In this document: piece by piece, positions 1 through 6,019 of the stretch | How the letters are laid out: each line of letters starts with the position of its first letter | How positions within the stretch are numbered: the first letter of the stretch is position 1 | The notes under the pieces: generated by a model | What the model was told of the DNA's origin: nothing | Databases searched by the model: none | The model's input: the letters and a program-made list of their open reading frames with translations, nothing else | Program-made: the position numbers and the translations under genes | Origin: Bacteroidota bacterium | GTDB taxonomy: Bacteria > Bacteroidota > Bacteroidia > Chitinophagales > LD1 | Direction: 5' to 3' | Assembly: GCA_018267355.1 (NCBI GenBank) | Contig: JAFDYP010000018.1 | Location: 1 to 11,127 of the forward strand | DNA: 11,127 nt

Positions 1-210
1 ATTGTCTATAGTTTTTTGCTCAGAATTGGCTAAGACTTTATAATTGATTCTAGTCGTTGTATCCGGTTCATTTGAAATTACCTCATTGGCCTTTGCTATA
101 AGCGCATTTAATTGTCTTACGCTCATACCAGTTTTGCTTTCAGGTATATTTTGAAGCACACTATTGAGTTGGTCTATTGTATCTCTTTTAATCTGGTTCT
201 TGTCAGGCAT
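1..210 (-). CDS. Partial hypothetical protein (N-terminal 70 residues, runs off window start)
   Basis: An open minus-strand frame starts at the ATG complementary to 208-210 and continues without a stop to base 1, so its 3' end lies outside the window. The 70 visible residues begin MPDKNQIKRD. They are hydrophilic and probably helical, with neither a signal peptide nor a membrane segment. I do not recognise the family. The first 180 bases are about 35% G+C by hand count, clearly lower than the GC-rich genes to the right, and codon use is A/T-ending (AAA, AAT, ATA). This suggests a different origin, such as transferred or mobile DNA. The gene diverges from the DUF6371-type gene at 419, and the spacer holds a strong hairpin. 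The frame is real in the sense of being open, but coding status rests only on length and a sensible amino-acid mix. Confidence 0.5.
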   Translation of the reverse strand, partial: MPDKNQIKRDTIDQLNSVLQNIPESKTGMSVRQLNALIAKANEVISNEPDTTTRINYKVLANSEQKTIDN

Positions 211-274
211 ATTGTCTTCTATTATCAATAATAAAAACAAATATAAGCCAGTACACAACTTCCTACAACGACCC

Positions 275-329
275 GTTCCGTCGTTCCGCGTTCTGTTTAC
301 CTGTAAAACGGAACGCGGAACAGCGGAAC
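275..329. repeat. Long near-perfect hairpin built from GTTCCGC-like 7-mers
   Basis: The left arm (275-300) and right arm (303-329) are reverse complements over about 26 pairs, with two small bulges and one mismatch, and only 2-6 bases of loop. Each arm is itself repetitive: GTTCCG recurs every 7-8 bases on the left and GGAAC every 7-8 bases on the right. It sits in the divergent spacer between the partial gene ending at 210 and the gene starting at 419. No T-run follows, so a simple intrinsic terminator is unlikely. It could be a REP-like unit, or an inverted pair of short tandem arrays. Confidence 0.7.
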
Positions 330-379
330 AACCCTCCACGTCGTGCCTCCTCGCCATGACGACAGGTACCATGCCTTTC

Positions 380-421
380 CATTATTCTCTATTCATTAAT
401 CACTATTCATTAATCCCTATG
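380..421 (+). repeat. Heptanucleotide array (CATTATT/CACTATT type), 6 units, ending in a start codon
   Basis: Six consecutive 7-base units can be laid out in strict phase from 380. Three follow CATTATT or CATTAAT, two follow CTCTATT or CACTATT, and the last (415-421) is CCCTATG, whose ATG is the chosen start codon of the downstream gene. Units 3-4 and 5-6 form an almost exact 14-base direct repeat. The frame through the array stays open back to an in-frame ATG at 371, but its translation is low-complexity and is probably not protein. Confidence 0.7.
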
Positions 422-1414
422 ACCTACTCCTACAAACTAGAAAAGTACAAAGGCCTCTCTAATCGCTATGCTTGTCCGAAGTGCGGGCATAAGCGCAAGT
501 TTACCCGCTATGTCTCTGTGGAGACGGGGGCCTATCTGGCAGACCATGTGGGCCGCTGCGAGCGCATCGAGACGTGCAGGTATCATTATCCTCCAGCACA
601 TTATTTCCGCGATCAGCGGGCATTGCAGCCTGTTTTGCGAAGCGATAACAAGGCCGCCATTCCTCCGGCGGTGAAGGGGGATTTTCCGGCGCAGCCGGTG
701 GTGAAGACAGTGCCTGTAGTGCAGCCTGTAGTGCAGGTACAGCAGCAGGAGGAGCAGCGCATCTCCTACATCCCGCACGACATCTACCGCGGCAGCCATA
801 TCCGCTTTGCGGAAAACAACTTCGTGCAGTACCTCTACACACTGGGCCGCGACAGGGCAGTGGTGAACCGTAAGATACTCCAGTACCGCCTCGGCACCTC
901 GGCGCGATGGCCGGGGGCTACGGTCTTCTGGCAGGTAGATGTGGCGCAGCGCGTACGTACGGGCAAGATCATGCTCTACGACCGCACCACAGGCCGCCGT
1001 GTGCGGGAGCCATTCTCTCATATCTCGTGGGTGCATAGCGTGCTGGAGCTGGAGGATTTTCAGCTAAAGCAATGCCTCTTTGGCGAGCAACTGCTGGCCT
1101 GGGATGAGCACGCAGCAGTGGGCATCGTAGAGAGTGAAAAGAGCGCTGTGATAGCCAGCCTCTACCGTCCGGATGTGCTGTGGATGGCCGCTGGTGGCAA
1201 GGAGCTGCTGAATGAAGATAAGCTCCTGCCGCTGCGTGGCCGCAAGGTGACGTTATATCCCGATGCCGGTGCCTACGACCTATGGTCAGAGCGGGCAAAG
1301 GACTACCGCCACATACTGCCGCTGCATGTGAGCGAGCTGGTGGAGCGGAGCGGGACCAAAGGGATGGATATAGCCGATGTGCTGGTGAGGGCTGCTCAGT
1401 CTATCATCACTTAA
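419..1414 (+). CDS. DUF6371-type protein with zinc finger and Toprim-like C-terminal half
   Basis: The protein has 331 residues from the ATG at 419. The N-terminus carries a Cys-rich module: C19 and C22 in CPKCG, then C47 and C53, which is a plausible zinc site. It resembles primase-type zinc ribbons. A Pro/Val/Gln-rich linker (about 83-113) follows. The C-terminal half has IVESEKSA near E238 and VTLYPDAG near D282, resembling the Glu and Asp motifs of Toprim-like domains. From memory this combination matches the Bacteroidota DUF6371/PG0870-like family, which occurs on phages, plasmids and genomic islands; its function is unproven and a DNA-replication-linked role is inference. I chose 419 because upstream in-frame ATGs (164, 371) only add translation of AT-rich spacer and heptad repeats. 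The last codons lie in a 22-base segment duplicated from the end of the acylase gene, so the extreme C-terminus may be a junction product. Confidence 0.75.
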   Translation: MTYSYKLEKYKGLSNRYACPKCGHKRKFTRYVSVETGAYLADHVGRCERIETCRYHYPPAHYFRDQRALQPVLRSDNKAAIPPAVKGDFPAQPVVKTVPVVQPVVQVQQQEEQRISYIPHDIYRGSHIRFAENNFVQYLYTLGRDRAVVNRKILQYRLGTSARWPGATVFWQVDVAQRVRTGKIMLYDRTTGRRVREPFSHISWVHSVLELEDFQLKQCLFGEQLLAWDEHAAVGIVESEKSAVIASLYRPDVLWMAAGGKELLNEDKLLPLRGRKVTLYPDAGAYDLWSERAKDYRHILPLHVSELVERSGTKGMDIADVLVRAAQSIIT

Positions 1415-1469
1415 ACGACGGCCTGTAGATCTGCTCAGCGTGTTTCTCTGCCTTACCCTCCAAACCTCC
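1407..1469 (-). pseudogene. Remnant or duplicate of a penicillin-acylase-family C-terminus
   Basis: Bases 1409-1445 match 1633-1669, the 3' end of the acylase gene, at 34 of 37 positions, with the first 22 identical. Read on the minus strand this copy encodes KHAEQIYRPSFK followed by TGA (1407-1409). The intact gene ends KHSENIYRPSFK followed by TAG. All three base differences change residues, to similar ones (A/S, Q/N). Going upstream, the frame meets a TAG at 1470-1472 formed by a palindrome, so only about 20 codons survive. It may be the tail of a lost tandem paralogue, or a duplication created when the 1446-1632 segment was inserted. Confidence 0.6.
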
Positions 1470-1483
1470 CTAAAATAGGGAGG
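1465..1483. repeat. Inverted repeat CCTCCCTA-AAA-TAGGGAGG
   Basis: A perfect 8-base palindromic pair with a 3-base spacer lies in the convergent gap between the DUF6371-type gene and the acylase gene. CTTTAAT follows on the plus strand, which is too poor in T for a convincing intrinsic terminator. It may act as a weak bidirectional terminator or be a fragment of the same palindromic family as 1524-1567. Confidence 0.7.
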
Positions 1484-1523
1484 CTTTAATACAAATAGAT
1501 ATGAGTGCAACGGCTGTTTAAGT

Positions 1524-1567
1524 CTCCCCTGATTCAGGGGAGTTCCGAGGCTTCGGAATAGAGGGGT
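1524..1567. repeat. REP-like double palindrome with trailing GAGGGGTTA motif
   Basis: Two adjacent hairpins occur here: CTCCCCTGA/TCAGGGGAG (1524-1532 with 1534-1542) and TTCCGA/TCGGAA (1543-1548 with 1553-1558). They are followed by a G-run, TAGAGGGGTTA. The order C-run hairpin, second small hairpin, then G-run is the same as in the element inside lptE at 5866-5907 when that one is read on the minus strand. This shared plan, with different base content, suggests a dispersed REP-like family. No transposase is present in the window. Confidence 0.65.
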
Positions 1568-1630
1568 TAAAAACGAGATCATAAGCGCTGTTTTGCCTTT
1601 TGACCTAAGAACCAGTTCGAGGATAAGTCT

Positions 1631-3760
1631 CTACTTAAACGACGGCCTGTAGATATTCTCAGAGTGTTTGAGCCAGTAGCTGCGGTCAAAGGTCTGGTAC
1701 CTCGTCCGGTGTGCGGCAAAGCGCTCCATCTGGTCATTGTAGTGCGGTGAGGTGGGGTCGAGGCTATTGCCCACAGGCTGGAGGCTCTCGATGCTCTCAG
1801 CGCCGTCCTTGCCATACTTTACAAACATGGTATAGGTGTCTCCATACTCAGGGTTAAACTCCGTCTTGCCATTGTAGGTGTGCGGCTTGGGGTAGCTGGG
1901 GGAGAGCATGTCTGCAAAGCTGCCCACCGGCACGGCCTTATTGCCACGGCGCAGCTTGTGTACCGATCCCCACTTGACATTGATCGAGCCAAAGTTGCTG
2001 AGCATATACTGCTGGGCATCGCGCAGGTACTGCACGGCGTCCTGCTCTGTGAGCGGGAAGCCCATGGCAAACTGCTCATCGTCATAGCCGCGCTTGTGCC
2101 ACATCTGGTCTATGAAGCAGCCAAAGCAGGTGATGCCCGTAGAGGCGGTGTCTGTATTGCGGTCCCAGTCTTTGAGCGTGGCGATGTAGTTTGAGATGTC
2201 GGGATATTTGCCCGCATCGAGCTGCCAGAGCGGCTGCAGGCTTTTCATAAAAATGCTATTGGCATACAGGTGGCTCTCAAACTTGATGGCACGAAACTGG
2301 TCAAACGTGACGCGGTCATGCGTCCTAAAGAAGTTCTTGAGCGTCTCTGCGCGGTTATTGTCACCGGGGCGCTGATTGGCATAGTCAGGCAGGCGCTTTG
2401 GGTTGTCATTTTGCCCGTCGCAGGTGGCATCATACACGTTGTTATTCGTATTGAAAACATAGCCGCACTGTGGGTCTATGACGTGTGGCATGCTGTCTAC
2501 CGGCACGAGGCCGGTCCATAGCGTCTCAGAGGTATTGCCGGGCAGGATGCCGCCCCAGTTGTACTCCTGGTGCCGGCGGTCAGGCATGGCGCCCTGAGAG
2601 ACGTAAAAGATATTGTCCCGGTCATCTGCATAGACCATGTTGAATAGCGCAATGGCGTGATTGCTGCGCATGGCCTGCCAGAACTGGTCGTAGTTCTGAG
2701 ACTTGGCCATCTCGTAGAGCTGCTGGCCGGCCTTGACATACCAGTCAGCAGGGTAGCGCACGGAGAAGTATGTGTCAGACTTGCCCGACTTGAGCGTCAT
2801 GCCGTATTTGCTCCAGTAGGCCATCTTGCGCACCGGCACTACTATGCCGTGCCAGTTTACCTTGAGCCATACGGGGCGCTTCTCCAGCTTCTCGCTTTTG
2901 CCATCCAGCAGGTAGTGCAGCTTGTGCCCGGGGTCATTCTCCAGGCGGTACACATCTACGCGGTCAAAGTAGTTCCACGTAAAGGCCCAGCCGAGGTGCT
3001 TATTGGTGCCCATCGCATTGCTCGTACCACCATAAAACATATTGCCTATGAAGTCCAGCCCCTCATCGCTGCTCAGGTGGCACTCATAGAAGCTCAGGAT
3101 ACCGTCTATAGGCATGTGCGGATTGACACAGAGGTAGGTCTTGCCATCGGCAGATTTATTGCCGTTTACGGCGTAGGCGTTGGACCCCATAGGTGGCTGC
3201 GGGTGGTGCATGTCTACGGCGGTGCTGTCATACTTGCCATCCACTATATCGCCCACCTGGCCTTGCACGCCTATCAGGAAGCTCATGATGGTGATATACT
3301 CCGCGCACACGTCCTGCTCTGTGATGGGGAAAGCCCTGCGTATCCTGACCTGCTCGGGGTGAGAGGCAGCATAGGCATTGACGCCCTGCACGTAGCCGTT
3401 GAGGTATTTTTTGAAAGCCGGCGTGAGGTCACGGTCGTAGTGCTCCGCCACGATCCTGCGCGCCCCTATGGCATGCTCAAAGAAGTCGGCCTTGGCGCCC
3501 TCTATGCCCTTGGCGCGGCCCATGTAGCCCTTTACGGTATAGATCAGGTCCTGCGTCTCGGTGAATGCGTCCTCGGCATTGGCCCATGCCAGGCCATAGG
3601 CCACCTCGGCATCGGTCTTGGCAAAGATGTGTGGTATGCCAAAGCTATCGCGCACGATGGAGATGTCCTTGGGGTCAATTGGAGGGTAGTCGGATTTGGT
3701 CGTACGGGCAGACAGGCTGAGGCCAAAAGCAACGAGGCACAAGAGCGCAGTATATTTCAT
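1631..3760 (-). CDS. Exported penicillin/AHL-acylase-family Ntn-hydrolase
   Basis: The protein has 709 residues and starts with a signal peptide (MKYTALLCLVAFGLSLSA), so it is probably periplasmic. RDSFGIPHI at about 37-45 is the typical start of the acylase alpha chain. GSNAYAVNG places the likely autocatalytic serine at S193: family members are cut before this Ser, which becomes the beta-chain N-terminal nucleophile. The Asn-rich stretch FNTNNNVYD near 437-444 fits the position of the active-site Asn. The family hydrolyses amide bonds of penicillins, acyl-homoserine lactones or other N-acyl compounds; the substrate here cannot be told. Length is normal for a full precursor. It stands alone: its 5' gap faces the secG terminator and its 3' end converges on the DUF6371-type gene. 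A second copy of its 3' end lies 224 bases away. Confidence 0.88.
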   Translation of the reverse strand: MKYTALLCLVAFGLSLSARTTKSDYPPIDPKDISIVRDSFGIPHIFAKTDAEVAYGLAWANAEDAFTETQDLIYTVKGYMGRAKGIEGAKADFFEHAIGARRIVAEHYDRDLTPAFKKYLNGYVQGVNAYAASHPEQVRIRRAFPITEQDVCAEYITIMSFLIGVQGQVGDIVDGKYDSTAVDMHHPQPPMGSNAYAVNGNKSADGKTYLCVNPHMPIDGILSFYECHLSSDEGLDFIGNMFYGGTSNAMGTNKHLGWAFTWNYFDRVDVYRLENDPGHKLHYLLDGKSEKLEKRPVWLKVNWHGIVVPVRKMAYWSKYGMTLKSGKSDTYFSVRYPADWYVKAGQQLYEMAKSQNYDQFWQAMRSNHAIALFNMVYADDRDNIFYVSQGAMPDRRHQEYNWGGILPGNTSETLWTGLVPVDSMPHVIDPQCGYVFNTNNNVYDATCDGQNDNPKRLPDYANQRPGDNNRAETLKNFFRTHDRVTFDQFRAIKFESHLYANSIFMKSLQPLWQLDAGKYPDISNYIATLKDWDRNTDTASTGITCFGCFIDQMWHKRGYDDEQFAMGFPLTEQDAVQYLRDAQQYMLSNFGSINVKWGSVHKLRRGNKAVPVGSFADMLSPSYPKPHTYNGKTEFNPEYGDTYTMFVKYGKDGAESIESLQPVGNSLDPTSPHYNDQMERFAAHRTRYQTFDRSYWLKHSENIYRPSFK

Positions 3761-3894
3761 CTGGGTGGTGATTTGCGGCGCTGAATTTAGCGTATCTCTG
3801 TGAGATGGGTGCTACCGCAAAGCCGCAGGCGCGTTAATTCTTTCCTCTTTTTGCCGAAGGCTGGAAATGATTGGGTGAATGAACGAGGGGAAAC

Positions 3895-3917
3895 AAAAAA
3901 GCCCCCATCAGGGAGGC
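3895..3917 (-). terminator. Rho-independent terminator after secG
   Basis: On the minus strand GCCTCC pairs with GGGGGC (one G-U pair) across a 5-base loop and is followed by six T residues. It lies 27 bases after the secG stop and before the acylase promoter region, so it should end the miaB-to-secG transcript. In the remaining acylase upstream gap (3761-3894) I see no other clear signal. Confidence 0.8.
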
Positions 3918-3943
3918 CTTTGAAATATCTTGCTGAGAATAGA

Positions 3944-4345
3944 TTATTTCTGCTGAGGTGCTGGAGCAGGAGCTGGTTGCTGCTGTGGTGCTGCAATACG
4001 GTTGACCGGAGAACCGGCACCCATCTCGCGGGCACGCTTTTCTGGCTCTGACTCGTTTTGAGTAGCAGTGTTAGCTGCTGGTGCTTTGCCATTAGGCGTA
4101 GCAGCGGTCACTGCGCTGGCTTTTGGGAGCAGGGCAGCAGAGAAGAGGCTGATCACGAGCAGCAATACACCGAGTGTCCAGGTGGTCTTTTCTACTACGT
4201 CTGTGGTGCGTGATGCACCGAATATCTGCTGGCTGGCGCCACCGAGGGTAGAGTTGACTCCGCCGCCTTTAGGGTTTTGGATGAGGACCACGAGGCCGAG
4301 CAGGACAGCTATGAGTATCAGGATGACAGTGACGAATACGTACAT
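3944..4345 (-). CDS. secG: Preprotein translocase subunit SecG
   Basis: A 133-residue inner-membrane protein. Transmembrane helix 1 spans about 3-23, followed by the SecG signature LIQNPKGGG (21-29). A Gly/Ser-rich cytoplasmic loop (31-45) comes next, then helix 2 at about 55-73. SecG joins SecY and SecE in the protein-export channel and eases SecA cycling. The tail (about 77-133) is rich in Ala, Pro and Gln and ends in a PAPAP stretch; tails of this sort are common in Bacteroidota SecG but add nothing to the core. The start codon is only 2 bases after the stop of the TPR-type gene, so the two are almost certainly translationally coupled. A terminator follows the gene. Confidence 0.93.
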   Translation of the reverse strand: MYVFVTVILILIAVLLGLVVLIQNPKGGGVNSTLGGASQQIFGASRTTDVVEKTTWTLGVLLLVISLFSAALLPKASAVTAATPNGKAPAANTATQNESEPEKRAREMGAGSPVNRIAAPQQQPAPAPAPQQK

Positions 4346-4347
4346 TT

Positions 4348-5340
4348 CTATTTGGTTTTTAATCTTTCAATCTGGACGGCGAAATAAGCACTTTTTTCGG
4401 GATTCTTCAAACTGAGCTGCTCATAGGCCGATATGGCCTTATCCACCAGCCCCTGGCGCTCGTATATTTTAGCCAACGTCTCAGTGACCAGGCTATAGTC
4501 CGTAGGCTTGGCCGCAGGTGCCTTTTTCTTTTTCTCCGATTGGATAAAATTCTCAAGCCCCTTGGCATACTGGGTCTCAGACTCCAGCTTGTCGTGGAAG
4601 TAGGTGGCAGGCAGGCTGCTCTCTATCAGCCGGTCCAGCTCGTCTGCCGCCTCCTGGCGGGCCTGCGGTATCTCTTCTATAGTCTTCTTCACGCTGTGCT
4701 TGCCCTTTTTGAAATGATCCAGCCACTCATCAAAGGTATGATCTGCTATGATAAAGCGGCGCTCATCTGCCGGCGCTATCTCTGATGGCGCATCGTCTTC
4801 TTCCTCTTCCTCCTCCTGTGGCTCTGTGGCAGGGGATAGGGCAGCCTCTTCTGTGATGGTATCCGTCGCTGCGATCGCCTCCTCCTCTTGTATAGTGCTG
4901 GTTTGCTCCTCGGCTATGTGTACTACCTCTTGCTCTACGAGTACCTGATCGTCAGGAGTGGACTCTGTAGACGCTATCTCGGTCTCCTCTGCAAACGTGT
5001 CCTGCTGGACTTCTTCCATAGGTGTGATGACCTCTGCTACCGGTGGTGTTGATGCTTCCTGTATAGGTACGGTGACGGATTGTACTTCTTCTATCGGCTC
5101 TGCAGGAGCTTCGGTTTGCTTTTTCTTCTTGAGGTAGTCGTAGAGTGCCTTGCGGTCGTGGCTAAAGACAGATGCGCTGGATAGCTGCTGGTCTGTATTT
5201 TGCCCGGCAGCGTGGTCACGCTTCAGTGCCAGCAGCCGCGCCGGATGGAAATAGGGAAACTGCTCCTTGATCTTCTCCAGTTCATCCTGAGAGAGGCCGA
5301 GGATCCGCTGCGGCGTTTTATATATGTGCGACTTTGACAC
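4348..5340 (-). CDS. Conserved Bacteroidota TPR-type protein with long acidic linker
   Basis: The protein has 330 residues with neither a signal peptide nor a membrane segment, so it is probably cytoplasmic. The N-terminal part (about 14-72) includes FPYFHPARLLALKR and is basic. A low-complexity Glu/Thr/Val-rich linker (about 76-195) contains a run of seven acidic residues. The C-terminal 50 residues form one clear TPR-like pair (LAKIYERQGLVDKAISAYEQLSLKNPE). I recognise this layout as a conserved, uncharacterised protein found beside lptE/secG in Bacteroidota; its function is unknown. It starts 30 bases after lptE and ends 2 bases before secG. That position suggests a role near envelope biogenesis or export, which is inference. 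The TPR part implies a protein-binding task. Confidence 0.82.
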   Translation of the reverse strand: MSKSHIYKTPQRILGLSQDELEKIKEQFPYFHPARLLALKRDHAAGQNTDQQLSSASVFSHDRKALYDYLKKKKQTEAPAEPIEEVQSVTVPIQEASTPPVAEVITPMEEVQQDTFAEETEIASTESTPDDQVLVEQEVVHIAEEQTSTIQEEEAIAATDTITEEAALSPATEPQEEEEEEDDAPSEIAPADERRFIIADHTFDEWLDHFKKGKHSVKKTIEEIPQARQEAADELDRLIESSLPATYFHDKLESETQYAKGLENFIQSEKKKKAPAAKPTDYSLVTETLAKIYERQGLVDKAISAYEQLSLKNPEKSAYFAVQIERLKTK

Positions 5341-5370
5341 TATTGTAATATTAAGGAATCTGTACTGCTT

Positions 5371-5961
5371 TTACCACTTGACCAGTGCCTTATTGAATAT
5401 ATCATCTATCAGTTGCTTGCTGATATCTGCGATCAGCTGGTCCTGTACATCATTCAGGTTAGACGTACCCGGCACATCGGCAAAGCGGCTGAAGGTCTCC
5501 GGCGTCTTCCAGCTATCCTTGGGGTATTTCTTATTGATATAGGTCATCTGCACGGTGATGGTGAGCCTATTGACACCCGACTGCACCTGTGCGGTAGGCG
5601 CCTGCGAGGAAAAGGTATAAGAGGTAATGGAGCCTTTGAATATCAGGTCGCCATCGGTATTGACCTGCGTGAGGCTGGCCTCCGTCACAAACTTCTGCTT
5701 CAGCTTGTCAGTCAAAGTCTGATTGAGGGAGACAGGCCCGTTTGCCGCCAGGTTTCTGATGGTCTCTACCGTCACAGTCTTGACATCGGCAGGGACAGAG
5801 GCACCCGTAAAGGAGTAGACCTTACAGCCGGAGAGGGCTATTGCTATGAGCAAGAGAGTCAGAATCCCCCGGCCTGCGGCCACCCCCTTTTGAAAGGGGG
5901 AATGGCCACAAGTTGTGAGAATTGCTTTCAGTTTAGTGCTCGCTGTGATAGCTATCTGCAT
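5371..5961 (-). CDS. lptE: LPS-assembly lipoprotein LptE (leader expanded by a repeat insertion)
   Basis: The frame encodes 196 residues. A lipoprotein signal peptide ends with LLLIAIALSGC, with the lipidated Cys at 46. The mature part starts KVYSFTGASVPADVKTVTVETI, typical of Bacteroidota LptE, which plugs the LptD outer-membrane channel and helps place LPS. Start choice is uncertain. From ATG 5961 the n-region is unusually long because residues about 17-35 are encoded by a REP-like palindrome. A GTG at 5881-5883 inside that element would give a normal 20-residue leader (VAAGRGILTLLL...). Removing the 57-base insertion leaves MQIAITASTKLKAILT joined to LLLIAIALSGC, an ideal 27-residue leader, so I favour ATG 5961 as the ancestral start. 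The TPR-type gene follows 30 bases downstream. Confidence 0.82.
   Translation of the reverse strand: MQIAITASTKLKAILTTCGHSPFQKGVAAGRGILTLLLIAIALSGCKVYSFTGASVPADVKTVTVETIRNLAANGPVSLNQTLTDKLKQKFVTEASLTQVNTDGDLIFKGSITSYTFSSQAPTAQVQSGVNRLTITVQMTYINKKYPKDSWKTPETFSRFADVPGTSNLNDVQDQLIADISKQLIDDIFNKALVKW
5857..5922 (-). repeat. REP-like palindromic insertion within the lptE leader, flanked by near-identical 9-mers
   Basis: A perfect hairpin CCCCCTTT-TG-AAAGGGGG lies at 5883-5900, extended by GGCCA/TGGCC outside it (5878-5882, 5903-5907). Next to it is GGCC-TGC-GGCC (5871-5881), then a C-run (5866-5870). The block is bordered by AGTCAGAAT (5857-5865) and TGTGAGAAT (5914-5922), identical at 7 of 9 bases. 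These are exactly 57 bases apart, a multiple of three, so the reading frame of lptE is kept. The flanking 9-mers encode ILT twice in the protein. I read this as an inserted repeat with an eroded target duplication. Confidence 0.65.
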
Positions 5962-5970
5962 AGTGCCTTG

Positions 5971-6019
5971 GTCTATTGTCTAATATCTAATATCTAATAT
6001 CTAACGTCTATCGTCTATT
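5971..6019. repeat. Heptanucleotide array, 7 units of RTCTAWY, overlapping the regulator's stop codon
   Basis: Seven back-to-back 7-base units in perfect phase fill the gap between the sigma-54 activator and lptE. The three central units are ATCTAAT or ATCTAAC and the outer ones GTCTATT, GTCTATC or GTCTAAT. The first unit on the transcript strand (6013-6019) contains the regulator's TAG stop (6015-6017). Every unit carries TAG on the minus strand. Because 7 is not a multiple of 3, the array gives stops in all three frames of the transcript. Confidence 0.85.

Noticed and set aside
164..418. Upstream extension of the DUF6371-type gene to an ATG at 164
   Set aside because: The added residues translate the divergent spacer, the hairpin and the heptad array, and would overlap the start of the minus-strand gene at 210. 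The family-like sequence begins at 419.
1465..1558. Palindromes as intrinsic terminators of the convergent genes
   Set aside because: No T-run of useful length follows either hairpin on either strand; they fit a REP-like family better, although weak termination cannot be excluded.
2657..3784. Long plus-strand open frame (375 codons) opposite the acylase gene
   Set aside because: It mirrors the acylase coding strand, has no recognisable domain, and the acylase has a signal peptide and catalytic motifs. It is a shadow of GC-rich codon use.
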